DNA from: Clostridia bacterium UC5.1-2E3 | GTDB lineage: Bacteria; Bacillota; Clostridia; Lachnospirales; Lachnospiraceae | NCBI GenBank assembly: GCA_001304875.1 | Contig: BBZO01000006.1 | Coordinates: 1 to 64,000 of the forward strand | DNA length: 64,000 nt | Direction of reading: 5' to 3' | Shown: positions 19,811-27,395 of the stretch, piece by piece | How the letters are laid out: every line of letters begins with the position of its first letter | Numbering within the stretch: the first letter of the stretch is position 1 | The notes under the pieces: model-generated | Database searches by the model: none | What the model was told of the DNA's origin: nothing | The model's input: the letters and a program-made list of their open reading frames with translations, nothing else | Made by a program: the position numbers and the translations under genes

Positions 19811-19857
19811 AACCTCCGGGTATTGATACTATAGTAATATAGTATCGCCCGGAGGTT
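19811..19857 (-). promoter_or_regulatory. Long hairpin that ends the EamA unit and covers the next gene's ribosome site
   Basis: AACCTCCGGG (19811-19820) pairs with CCCGGAGGTT (19848-19857), and GATACTATA (19825-19833) pairs with TATAGTATC (19838-19846). Read on the minus strand, the structure is followed by TTTTT and then the ATG of the 158-residue protein. The same arm carries that gene's GGAGG site, 5 bases from the ATG. It can therefore act as a terminator, as a translational block, or both. Confidence 0.7.
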
Positions 19858-19884
19858 CTCTTTGTGAAGAAATTCTGAAAGATT

Positions 19885-20781
19885 TTACGCCTCGTGGGAT
19901 TCCCTGGCCTCCACCCGCGAGTAGAGGATGACGCCGCCGATGATGATGGCGCCTCCCAGGACCTGCAGCGGCACCGGCGCCTCGCGGAACAGGAAATAGG
20001 CCGCCACAGCGGCAAACACCGGCTCGCACAGCTTCGCCGCGGAGACGAAGGCGGGGGAGATGTATTTTAAGCACCAGCTGAAGATGCTGTGTCCCATCAG
20101 CGTGGAGAGCACGGAGAGCAGCAGCCCGATGACCAGCTCATTCTGGCCGTAGCCCCAGAGCGGCGTGCCTGTGACCAGCGCGGATACGAGGAGCGTGGCG
20201 AAGCAGAACACGTACACGATGAAGGTGTAGACCGTGGTGGAGGCGTGTTTTCTGGCCACCCGCCCGATGAGCGTGTAGGCGGCCACCAGGATGGCGGCGC
20301 ACAGGGAGACCAGGTCTCCCAGAATGTTGTCCGAGCCCGACGACGAGTAGTCGGAGAACGCGATGATGACGCTTCCCATCAGGGTGATCACGATGCAGGC
20401 CACCGCGGATTTTGAAATATTTCCGTGCAGGAAAAACTTATACCCCAGGGCCACCCAGATGACCTCGGTGCACACGATGGTGGTGGAGCTGGCCACGGAG
20501 GTCATGTTAAGGGACTCGAACCAGGTCACGAAGTGGAAGGCCAGGAAGACGCCGCTGGCCGCGCAGAGCGCCAGAAGCTTTCCGGAGATGGAGGCAAGCT
20601 CCGCCCGGTGTTCCCGGTTTCCAAACGTCATGGGAAGCATCAGAAGAACCGTCCAGCCCAGGCGGTAGACGGCGGTGATGACCGATGGAGCCTGGGAGTA
20701 TTTGACCAGGATGGCGGAGGCGGAGACGCCTAAGATGCCGATGGCCAGAACCAGCATGGGGTGACGTGAAAAAAAGTTCAT
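19885..20781 (-). CDS. EamA/DMT-family transporter
   Basis: This intact membrane protein of about 298 residues has ten hydrophobic segments arranged as two EamA repeats. Examples are MLVLAIGILGVSASAILVKY at the start and LGGAIIIGGVILYSR at the end. The drug/metabolite transporter superfamily exports small metabolites or amino acids, and the substrate cannot be predicted here. I start at ATG 20781 (MNFFSRHP); an in-frame GTG at 20820 is possible but has no better ribosome site. Confidence 0.88.
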   Translation of the reverse strand: MNFFSRHPMLVLAIGILGVSASAILVKYSQAPSVITAVYRLGWTVLLMLPMTFGNREHRAELASISGKLLALCAASGVFLAFHFVTWFESLNMTSVASSTTIVCTEVIWVALGYKFFLHGNISKSAVACIVITLMGSVIIAFSDYSSSGSDNILGDLVSLCAAILVAAYTLIGRVARKHASTTVYTFIVYVFCFATLLVSALVTGTPLWGYGQNELVIGLLLSVLSTLMGHSIFSWCLKYISPAFVSAAKLCEPVFAAVAAYFLFREAPVPLQVLGGAIIIGGVILYSRVEARESHEA

Positions 20782-20899
20782 AGCGTTTGTATTCCTCATT
20801 TCATCAAAATGTATTCTCACTTTATCTTATCATAAAAGCCTAAAAAAATCAATAAATTAAGGCAATTTCTTAAAACTAAATAAAAATGTCAGAAAAGTA

Positions 20900-20927
20900 T
20901 TGACAAAAGGCGGAAACATGGTAAAAT
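20900..20927 (+). promoter_or_regulatory. Promoter of the second HPr-like gene
   Basis: TTGACA (20900-20905), 16-bp spacer, TAAAAT (20922-20927), 37 bp before the ATG. Confidence 0.65.
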
Positions 20928-20964
20928 AGGTTAACAAAATATATGCCCTGGAAGGAGTGATTGT

Positions 20965-21216
20965 ATGGTGGTCAGAAGCTTATATTTTGGCAGGGCGGGC
21001 AGCGGCCGCCCCGTTCCTATATCGGTCCTCACCCAGGCGGCGAACACGTTCGGATGCGATATCTACATACAGGCGAACGAGAGCCGCGTGAATGTAAAGA
21101 ATTATGAGGAGCTCCAGCGTACGCTGGGAACCCAGAGCGGCAGTGCGGAGATGCACTTTGATGGAACAGATGAACAGGAGGCAGAGATCAAATTTCAGCA
21201 GATCGCTGAGGAATGA
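20965..21216 (+). CDS. HPr-like small protein
   Basis: This 83-residue protein seems to share the HPr fold (RPVPISVLTQAANTFGCDIY followed by a short strand-helix pattern), like the gene at 7878. The normal HPr active-site histidine is not present. The ribosome site GGAAGGAG precedes ATG 20965 at the right spacing. It has its own promoter and is followed by a terminator at 21261, so it is probably transcribed alone. A regulatory role is likely, but the partner is unknown. Confidence 0.6.
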   Translation: MVVRSLYFGRAGSGRPVPISVLTQAANTFGCDIYIQANESRVNVKNYEELQRTLGTQSGSAEMHFDGTDEQEAEIKFQQIAEE

Positions 21217-21260
21217 TTGAGTGAAGCAGCATGAGAGAAGAAACGAACACTGGTAGATGA

Positions 21261-21293
21261 CAACCTCGGGGACTGACGATTCCGGGGTTGTTT
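21261..21293 (+). terminator. Terminator after the HPr-like gene
   Basis: CAACCTCGG (21261-21269) pairs with CCGGGGTTG (21282-21290), with one G-U pair, followed by TTT. Confidence 0.75.
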
Positions 21294-21336
21294 CTATGAT
21301 GATAGATGAATAGAAGAAATGCAGGAGGGACAGATT

Positions 21337-21732
21337 TTGAAGGAGACTGTTTTATTATATAATTTCGACGACGAGAAGCGGACGGCCGCCGTGAAACGGA
21401 CGCTGATTCTGATGGGCGTGCGCATCCGGACGGTGGAGAAAAAGGACTATCTAAGACCGCTTAAGGAGCTTCTGGGACTGGAGGAGGCCGCCGGAGCGGA
21501 GGCGGCCTCCAGGCAGGACTACGACGGCGAGGGATTTGCGGAGGAGATGCTTCTCATGGCCGGATTTACCTCCCGTCGCATCGACGCGCTGATTGCTGGC
21601 CTTAAGAAAAACGGTGCGGGCCGCGTGGACTTAAAGGCCGTGCTGACGCCCACCAACGCGGGCTGGAACTCGCTGGAGCTGTACGAGGAGATAAAGAGAG
21701 AGCATGAGAAAATGAGCGGAAACCAGGCGTGA
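21337..21732 (+). CDS. DUF3783 family protein
   Basis: This acidic protein of about 131 residues ends with the pattern typical of DUF3783 (LKAVLTPTNAGWNSLELYEE). I chose the TTG at 21337 because AGGAGG lies 8 bases before it; an in-frame ATG at 21319 lacks a good site. The function of the family is unknown. It ends 31 bp before the PPK2 gene and may be in one transcript with it. Confidence 0.75.
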   Translation: MKETVLLYNFDDEKRTAAVKRTLILMGVRIRTVEKKDYLRPLKELLGLEEAAGAEAASRQDYDGEGFAEEMLLMAGFTSRRIDALIAGLKKNGAGRVDLKAVLTPTNAGWNSLELYEEIKREHEKMSGNQA

Positions 21733-21763
21733 GAAGAGACGCGCAGAGGAAGGAGGAGAACAG

Positions 21764-23248
21764 ATGCTGGATCAGATCGATGTGAACAAGACGGTGGACA
21801 AGGAAACCTACAGGGCCGCCAGGGAAAATCTGGGCGCGGAGCTGGGAAAGCTGCAGCGGGAGCTCAAGGAGGAAAAGATTCCCGTGATGATCGTGTTTGA
21901 CGGTCTGGACGCCGCGGGGAAGGGGCTTCAGATCAACCGCATGATCCAGGCGCTGGATCCCAGGGGCTACGAGGTCTACGCCGCCCGCGAGGCCACCGAG
22001 GACGAGGTCATGCGGCCATTTCTCTGGAGGTACTGGACGAAGACGCCGGAGGCCGGGAAAATCGCCATCTACGACAGGAGCTGGTATCACCGGGTGAATG
22101 TGGAGCGGTTCGAGGACGAACCTGACGAGAGAGAGCTGGCGGAGGCCTTTAAGGATATCAATTCCTTTGAGCGTCAGCTCACCGACGGCGGCGCCGTCAT
22201 CATCAAATTTTTCCTTCTTATATCAAAGAAGGAACAGAAGAAGCGCTTCAAAAAGCTGAAGGACAGCCGGGAGACCCGCTGGAGAGTCTCCGCCGGGGAT
22301 GAAGCGCGCAACGAACACTACGGCAGATATCTGGCGTACAACGAGGAGATGTTAGAGAAAACCGACACGGATTTCGCGCCCTGGACCATCGTGGAGGCCG
22401 AGGACAAGGACTATGCGGCCTTAAAGATCCTCATTGAAACCGTGCGGCAGTTTAAGGAGGCGCTGGAGGCGAAGCGGGCGGCCGCCGGGAAGAAGACGGC
22501 AGAGATTACAGAGCTTGCGCCGCTGAAAAACGGAGTTCTCTCCGGCGTGGATCTTGCGAAGACCATGGACCGGGAGACCTACAAAAAAGAGATGGACAGG
22601 CTTAAAAAACGCCTGGAGTTTCTGCACAGCGAGATCTACCGCCTGCGCATCCCCGTGGTGCTCTGCTTCGAGCTGGGACGCCGCGGGAAAGGGCGGGGCC
22701 ATCCGCCGGCTCACCAGCCACCTGGACCCCAGGGGCTACAAGGTGGTTCCCACCGCCTCGCCCAACGATCTGGAGAAGGCCCACCACTACCTCTGGCGCT
22801 TCTGGAACCAGATGCCGAAGGCCGGCCACATCGCCATCTTCGACCGCACCTGGTACGGCCGTGTCATGGTGGAGCGCATCGAGGGCTTCTGCACCGGCGA
22901 GGAGTGGAGGCGGGCCTACGGCGAGATCAACGAGATGGAGCCCACATGGCCAATTTCGGCGCTGTGATCTTGAAATTCTGGATTCACATCGACAAGGAAG
23001 AGCAGCTTAAGCGCTTTAACGAGCGGCAGGAGAATCCGGAGAAGCGGTGGAAGATCACCGACGAGGACTGGCGGAACCGGGAGAAGTGGGACGCCTATGA
23101 GACTGCCGTGGACGAGATGCTGGTGCGCACCTCCACCACCTATGCCCCATGGATCGTGGTCGAGGGAAATTCCAAATATTACGCCCGCGTGAAGATTCTA
23201 TCCGCCGTGGCGGACGCCCTGGAGGCCCGAATTAAGAGTTGTAATTAA
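21764..23248 (+). CDS. Double-domain PPK2 polyphosphate:nucleotide phosphotransferase (two frameshifts)
   Basis: Two PPK2 domains lie in tandem, the layout of polyphosphate:AMP phosphotransferase (about 495 residues). Domain 1 has Walker A FDGLDAAGKG and Walker B IAIYDRSWYHRV; domain 2 has WDAAGKGGAI and IAIFDRTWYGRV. Such enzymes use polyphosphate to phosphorylate AMP. The frame breaks near 22670 (two G missing) and near 22942 (one G missing), and the second domain is complete across them. The ribosome site AGGAGG precedes the ATG. Confidence 0.92.
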   Translation: MLDQIDVNKTVDKETYRAARENLGAELGKLQRELKEEKIPVMIVFDGLDAAGKGLQINRMIQALDPRGYEVYAAREATEDEVMRPFLWRYWTKTPEAGKIAIYDRSWYHRVNVERFEDEPDERELAEAFKDINSFERQLTDGGAVIIKFFLLISKKEQKKRFKKLKDSRETRWRVSAGDEARNEHYGRYLAYNEEMLEKTDTDFAPWTIVEAEDKDYAALKILIETVRQFKEALEAKRAAAGKKTAEITELAPLKNGVLSGVDLAKTMDRETYKKEMDRLKKRLEFLHSEIYRLRIPVVLCFELGRRGKGRGHPPAHQPPGPQGLQGGSHRLAQRSGEGPPLPLALLEPDAEGRPHRHLRPHLVRPCHGGAHRGLLHRRGVEAGLRRDQRDGAHMANFGAVILKFWIHIDKEEQLKRFNERQENPEKRWKITDEDWRNREKWDAYETAVDEMLVRTSTTYAPWIVVEGNSKYYARVKILSAVADALEARIKSCN

Positions 23249-23299
23249 TGGAGAATTATACTAGAATTAGAGGAAAATGAACCTTGGGAGGAAAGTAAC

Positions 23300-23668
23300 A
23301 TGGACAAGACAGCAGTAGAATTATTCGATATGAAGGTGAAGCACGTGGGCGTCAACGCCTCCGGCGACGAGGAAGCCGCCGTGTGGGCGAAGGAGTTTCT
23401 GGAGCTTTTAGGCCTTGGAACCAGGGATGCGGGCGCGTCCTATTTCTGCGGCGAGCTGGTGGAGATCATGAAGCACAACGGACGCGGCGCCAAGGGACAC
23501 ATCGCGTTTTCCGTCAATGACTGTGAGGCGGCCCTTAAATATTTCGAGGAGCGTGGATTTAAGGCCATCGAGGAGACGAAGCAGTACGACGAGAACGGAA
23601 CGCTTAAATTCTTCTATTTCGACCGTGAGATCGCCGGCTTTGCCATCCATCTGGTGAAGCAGGCATAG
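23300..23668 (+). CDS. VOC (glyoxalase-like) superfamily protein
   Basis: This intact 122-residue single-domain protein has the beta-alpha-beta-beta-beta pattern of the vicinal oxygen chelate fold (VKHVGVNASGDEEAAVWAKE; HIAFSVNDCEAALKYFEERG; FYFDREIAGFAIHLV). Metal ligands are not certain. Similar domains occur fused to KDPG aldolases in clostridia. It stops 4 bp before the flavoprotein start, so the two are probably co-transcribed. Confidence 0.75.
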   Translation: MDKTAVELFDMKVKHVGVNASGDEEAAVWAKEFLELLGLGTRDAGASYFCGELVEIMKHNGRGAKGHIAFSVNDCEAALKYFEERGFKAIEETKQYDENGTLKFFYFDREIAGFAIHLVKQA

Positions 23669-23672
23669 GCGC

Positions 23673-24908
23673 ATGGGTACGGTTTTAGTAATCGGAGGAG
23701 GCGCCTCCGGGATGATGGCCGCCTACGCGGCGGCGAAGCGCGGCCAGACGGTGCGCCTCTATGAGAAAAATGAAAAGCTGGGAAAGAAAATCTTCATCAC
23801 CGGCAAGGGCCGCTGCAATCTGACCAACGGCTGCGAGGTGGAGGATCTGTTCGCCAATGTGGTGACCAATGAAAAGTTCCTCTACAGCGCGTTCTACGGC
23901 CTCACAAACCGGGACGTGATGGAGCTGTTTGAAGGCTGGGGCTGCCGCCTCAAGGTGGAGCGGGGAAACCGCGTGTTCCCCGTGTCGGACAAGTCCTCGG
24001 ACGTGATTGCGGCCATCGCCGGAGCCATCCGGAGGGCCGGTGTGGAGATCCATTTAAACGAGGAGGTCTCGTCCCTCGAGCTGCGCGGCGGCCGCTGCGT
24101 GGGCGTGCGGATGAAGGGGCAGAAGCGGCCCGTGGAGGCGGACGCGGTCATCGTGGCCACCGGCGGCCTTTCCTATCCGACCACCGGCTCCAGCGGCGAC
24201 GGCTACCGCTTTGCGGCAGAAGCCGGCCTGGCGGTGACGGAGTGCCTGCCGGCGCTGGTGCCCTTCGAGGTTCTGGAGGACGATGCGAAGGAGCTGCAGG
24301 GGCTGGCTTTAAAGAATATAGAGGCCACGGTGTATAACGGGAAAAAGGTTCTGTACCGGGAGTTCGGCGAGATGCTGTTTACCCATTTCGGCGTCAGCGG
24401 CCCGGTGCTTTTAAGCGCCAGCAGCTATGCGGCGAAAGCGCTTAAAAAGGGGCCGCTTTCGCTGTCCATCGATCTGAAACCGGCCTTAAGCGGGGAGCAG
24501 CTGGACGCCAGGATTTTACGGGATTTCGAGGAGGCGAAAATAAAGCAGTTTAAGAATGCCTTAAACCACCTCTATCCCCAGAAGATGATCCCGGTCATCA
24601 TCGCCCGCAGCGGCATTTCGCCGGAGAAGCGGGTGAACGAGATCACCCGCGAGGAGCGCCAGGCCCTGGTGCGCGCCACCAAGGATTTCCGGCTGACGCT
24701 CACCGGCCTTCGCGGCTACAATGAGGCCATCATCACCCAGGGCGGCGTCTCCGTGAAGGAGATCGACCCCTCCACCATGGAATCCAAGAAGGTGCCCGGC
24801 CTCTACTTCGCCGGCGAAGTGCTGGATCTGGACGCCGTCACCGGCGGGTTTAACCTGCAGATCGCCTGGGCGACGGGGTATGCGGCGGGGATGAGCGCGG
24901 GGGAGTAA
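23673..24908 (+). CDS. NAD(P)/FAD-dependent oxidoreductase, YhiN/HI0933 family
   Basis: This intact flavoprotein of 411 residues has the FAD-binding start VLVIGGGASGMMAAYAAAKR, the family signature TGKGRCNLTN, and a C-terminal FAGEVLDLDAVTGGFNLQIA. The substrate is unknown. Its TAA stop (24906-24908) lies inside the 5-bp duplication that flanks the transposon, so the insertion leaves the protein intact. The 3' end of yhiN is among the chromosomal sites known to be used by Tn7-like elements, so this gene probably supplies the attachment site. Its natural terminator seems to be the hairpin now at 60451. Confidence 0.93.
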   Translation: MGTVLVIGGGASGMMAAYAAAKRGQTVRLYEKNEKLGKKIFITGKGRCNLTNGCEVEDLFANVVTNEKFLYSAFYGLTNRDVMELFEGWGCRLKVERGNRVFPVSDKSSDVIAAIAGAIRRAGVEIHLNEEVSSLELRGGRCVGVRMKGQKRPVEADAVIVATGGLSYPTTGSSGDGYRFAAEAGLAVTECLPALVPFEVLEDDAKELQGLALKNIEATVYNGKKVLYREFGEMLFTHFGVSGPVLLSASSYAAKALKKGPLSLSIDLKPALSGEQLDARILRDFEEAKIKQFKNALNHLYPQKMIPVIIARSGISPEKRVNEITREERQALVRATKDFRLTLTGLRGYNEAIITQGGVSVKEIDPSTMESKKVPGLYFAGEVLDLDAVTGGFNLQIAWATGYAAGMSAGE

Positions 24909-24909
24909 G
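24905..24909. repeat. Target-site duplication, left copy (GTAAG)
   Basis: GTAAG lies directly before the transposon's terminal TGT and recurs directly after the other end at 60382-60386. Five bases is the duplication length made by Tn7-family transposases. Confidence 0.93.
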
Positions 24910-25215
24910 TGTTTAATTTACATTTATAAGGGAATTTAAGACATTTAAAGGGAATTATACGAGTCGGAAAGCTGGATTTTTTTACATTTATATCGGAACT
25001 ACCGGTTTTGGAAAGCCTTATAAAATAAGGACTCCCAGAGAAAAATGTACATTTGTAAAGGAATTATGAGAGTCTGATGCCAAAAGAATTTTTTACATTT
25101 ATATCGGAACCAGAATCGTGATTTTTTACATTTACAAGGGAATTAAGCGCTCCAAAAAAGGAAAAGGAATTATAGCAATCTGGCACGAAAAAATTTTTAC
25201 ATTTATATCGGAACT
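24910..25215 (+). repeat. Left transposon end: array of seven TnsB-site-like repeats
   Basis: Seven direct copies of a sequence close to TTTACATTTATAWSGGAAYT lie at about 24917, 24939 (shorter), 24981, 25046, 25092, 25125 and 25196. A degenerate GGAATTAT half-copy lies near 25168. All face the same way. Spacing is irregular (22 to 71 bp). This matches the multiple TnsB sites that fill Tn7-type ends. The remaining bases up to 25409 hold no gene that I can see. Confidence 0.9.
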
Positions 25216-25409
25216 ATGTTTTGGGTATAAAGGGCCGGGCTGTTCGCATTTTGTGAATGGTCTGGTCCTTTTTACGGAAAAGATCCGTTTAAAGTGAATT
25301 GCAGGTTCAACACAAAAATATTTTGTGGGTGTATAATAAAGACTATCTCAAGGAGGCAGCCGCAGATAAGATCGGATAAAGGATGAAGGCAGATTATAAG
25401 GTGGGGAAT

Positions 25410-25613
25410 ATGATTCGGTATAAAGGATATGTAGGCAGCGTTGAGTTTTCAGAAGAAGACGGGATTTTTTACGGTAAGGTTATGGGAGTCCGTTCCTTGA
25501 TCTCTTATGAGGGCGAAAATGAGAAAGAGCTTCTTAATGACTTTCACGCTGCGGTGGATGATTATCTGAAAACTTGCGTGGAAGAGGTGAAAAGGAGCTG
25601 TATCATTAAATGA
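25410..25613 (+). pseudogene. HicB-like antitoxin remnant
   Basis: The reading frame gives MIRYKGYVGSVEFSEEDGIF then a helix ending VDDYLKTCVEE, matching the N-terminal domain of HicB antitoxins. It stops after about 67 residues, where HicB normally continues with a DNA-binding tail, and no HicA toxin gene is adjacent. I start at ATG 25410, which has AGGTGGGG before it; an upstream in-frame ATG exists at 25383. It is probably a degraded toxin-antitoxin gene, though a single sequencing error at the end cannot be excluded. Confidence 0.6.
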
Positions 25614-25700
25614 CATTAAGGTGGTTATAGCAAACAGAAGATAGTAGATGAATATATGCAAGATTATAATTGTAGCAGAAGGAGGAACCTCTAAATCATT

Positions 25701-26576
25701 ATGGCATTACAAGATAGGAATATTATGCCTCCACCTTGGCTGGCCCACCGGGAGATTGAGCGATACTCCATTGGCTGGCGCATGGGCTATGGGGAGGATT
25801 ACATATACCGATTTGGCGATTGGCTGGACACCCTCTCGCCGGAGGAGAAGATGGAATACCGTGCCCTCTTTCCCGAGCCGGTGACCTGGAAGGGCTGGTG
25901 GGATGACGAGGACAGCAGCGAGATGCTGGAGCACGGCGGCTTCTTTGTGGAAGCGTGGCAGCCGGAGGGCCGGCCCAAGTACACCCGCCAGTGGCTCCAG
26001 CAGGAGTTTGCTGCGGGGAGAACGCGGGAACTGTGCCTGTTCTGGGGCCATCAACCTGCCGAGGACGGCCAGCTGACAAAAAGCTGCCTCAGCCAGTGGT
26101 GGATGGCGGACTTCTGGTCTGTCGCCCACACTTACCTCTGCATGGAACAGTATATGATGGCGGGCAAAGCGGAACTCTTTGGTGACCACGAAATCCGGGA
26201 GCAAATTTTGAAATGCAGCGATCCCAGACAGATCAAGGCCCTGGGCCGCAAGGTGCGGGGCTTTGACCAGAAGGTATGGGATAAGTTCAAATACGCCATT
26301 GTGCTGAACGGAAACTGGTGCAAATTCAGCCAGAACCGGGATCTGCGGGAGTTTCTCCTCTCCACAGGGGACAGTGTGCTGGTGGAGGCTAGTCCTTATG
26401 ACGGTATCTGGGGCATTCGCTTGGCGGTCAGTTCTCCGGAGGCCCAGAACCCGATGAAGTGGCGTGGACAAAACCTGCTGGGCTTTGCGCTGATGGAGGT
26501 GCGGGACGAGCTGGGCCGAATTACTCAAAATGAGCAGTTATATAATTGGAAATCTGTATGGAGAGACAAACGGTAA
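25701..26576 (+). CDS. NADAR-domain protein (YbiA/DUF1768 superfamily)
   Basis: This intact protein of 291 residues has an N-terminal extension of about 110 residues, then a NADAR domain: LSQWWMADF, MEQYMMAGKAELFGD, LGRKVRGFD, KFSQNRDLREFLLSTGD, LVEASPYDGIWGI. NADAR proteins act on ADP-ribose-type nucleotides. Some remove ADP-ribose from guanine in DNA as the antitoxin partner of DarT toxins. No DarT gene lies next to it, so it may stand alone or serve as an anti-ADP-ribosylation factor. AGGAGG precedes the ATG. Its GC content is higher than that of the restriction genes that follow. Confidence 0.9.
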   Translation: MALQDRNIMPPPWLAHREIERYSIGWRMGYGEDYIYRFGDWLDTLSPEEKMEYRALFPEPVTWKGWWDDEDSSEMLEHGGFFVEAWQPEGRPKYTRQWLQQEFAAGRTRELCLFWGHQPAEDGQLTKSCLSQWWMADFWSVAHTYLCMEQYMMAGKAELFGDHEIREQILKCSDPRQIKALGRKVRGFDQKVWDKFKYAIVLNGNWCKFSQNRDLREFLLSTGDSVLVEASPYDGIWGIRLAVSSPEAQNPMKWRGQNLLGFALMEVRDELGRITQNEQLYNWKSVWRDKR

Positions 26577-26624
26577 CGGAATATCAGATTACCTTAGTTA
26601 CTTTGAAAAAGAAATGACTTAAAG

Positions 26625-26789
26625 ATGACAGATTGTAAATTGCCGTTGGAAATCATTATGTCACACGATTATTGTTTTGGGGATCTTAGGGAAGAACTGG
26701 AAAAGTGGAAGGACAGAAAATTTCCATATAGAGATAAAGTTAAGAACCTCCAAAATCATGTAGTGCCTCAGAAACCGAGGAACAGATAG
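26625..26789 (+). CDS. Small hypothetical protein (54 residues)
   Basis: An open frame begins MTDCKLPLEIIMSHDYCFGD and contains a charged helix (LREELEKWKDRKFPYRDKVK). There is no strong ribosome site. It lies between the NADAR and DUF503 genes and may be a remnant. Confidence 0.3.
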   Translation: MTDCKLPLEIIMSHDYCFGDLREELEKWKDRKFPYRDKVKNLQNHVVPQKPRNR

Positions 26790-26837
26790 AAAATCCGGGG
26801 CTTTATGAAGCCATATATATTAAGGAAGGGAAATAAC

Positions 26838-27119
26838 TTGAAAATTGCTGTGATGGAACTCAGGCTTTACGCTCCGTGGGTTCATTCATTAAAGGAAAAA
26901 AGAATGGTGGTAAAAAGTCTGCTGGGAAAGATAAGAAGCCGGTATGCTGTATCTGCGGCCGAAACGGGTGAGCAGGACATCCACCAGACGATTGTGATCG
27001 GTGTGGCGGGCATAGTGGCTCATGCTGCTCAGGCGGACAGTATGCTGGATGATATCCTGGCCTTTGTGGAGAGCAGTACGGAGGCAGAGATTGTTTCCGT
27101 GGAGCGGGAGATCAGATAG
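26838..27119 (+). CDS. DUF503 (YlxP-like) family protein
   Basis: This protein of about 93 residues matches DUF503: an opening strand MKIAVMELRLYAPWVHSLKEK (first half), then KSLLGKIRSRYAVSAAETGEQD and a C-terminal helix. I start at TTG 26838, 7 bases after GGAAGGG; an in-frame ATG at 26805 has no such site. Chromosomal ylxP genes normally sit in the nusA-infB-rbfA cluster, so finding one as transposon cargo is unusual. The role is unclear. Confidence 0.75.
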   Translation: MKIAVMELRLYAPWVHSLKEKRMVVKSLLGKIRSRYAVSAAETGEQDIHQTIVIGVAGIVAHAAQADSMLDDILAFVESSTEAEIVSVEREIR

Positions 27120-27322
27120 GAAAAGTAAATATGTGGATAAACAGGGTGAAATCCTCCGGGAGATATTGGTCTTTCGGGGGATTTTTCTGTCATGGGCCTC
27201 AAATTTAGGGAATTTTAGGCCAAACAAAATAAATTTTATTGTCTGACCCATAATCCGTAAATTCCTCACATAATTGAAATAACAGGATGAGGGAAAGCAA
27301 AGGATCAATAATTGAAGATTTT

Positions 27323-27350
27323 ATATTGAAATATATTGATAATTCAATAT
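27323..27350. promoter_or_regulatory. Inverted repeat upstream of the restriction operon
   Basis: ATATTGAA (27323-27330) and TTCAATAT (27343-27350) form an 8-bp inverted repeat in a very AT-rich promoter region 46 bp before hsdM. It is a possible operator, perhaps for the ribbon-helix-helix protein at the operon's end. The binding partner is a guess. Confidence 0.4.
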
Positions 27351-27395
27351 ATATATTGTATATTAAAAATAAGATTGCAGAATGGAGGAACCATT

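Noticed and set aside
24910-25215. CRISPR-like repeats near the left end
   Set aside because: The copies are degenerate, unevenly spaced and matched by inverted copies at the other end of the element. They are TnsB-type end repeats; no cas genes or leader are present.
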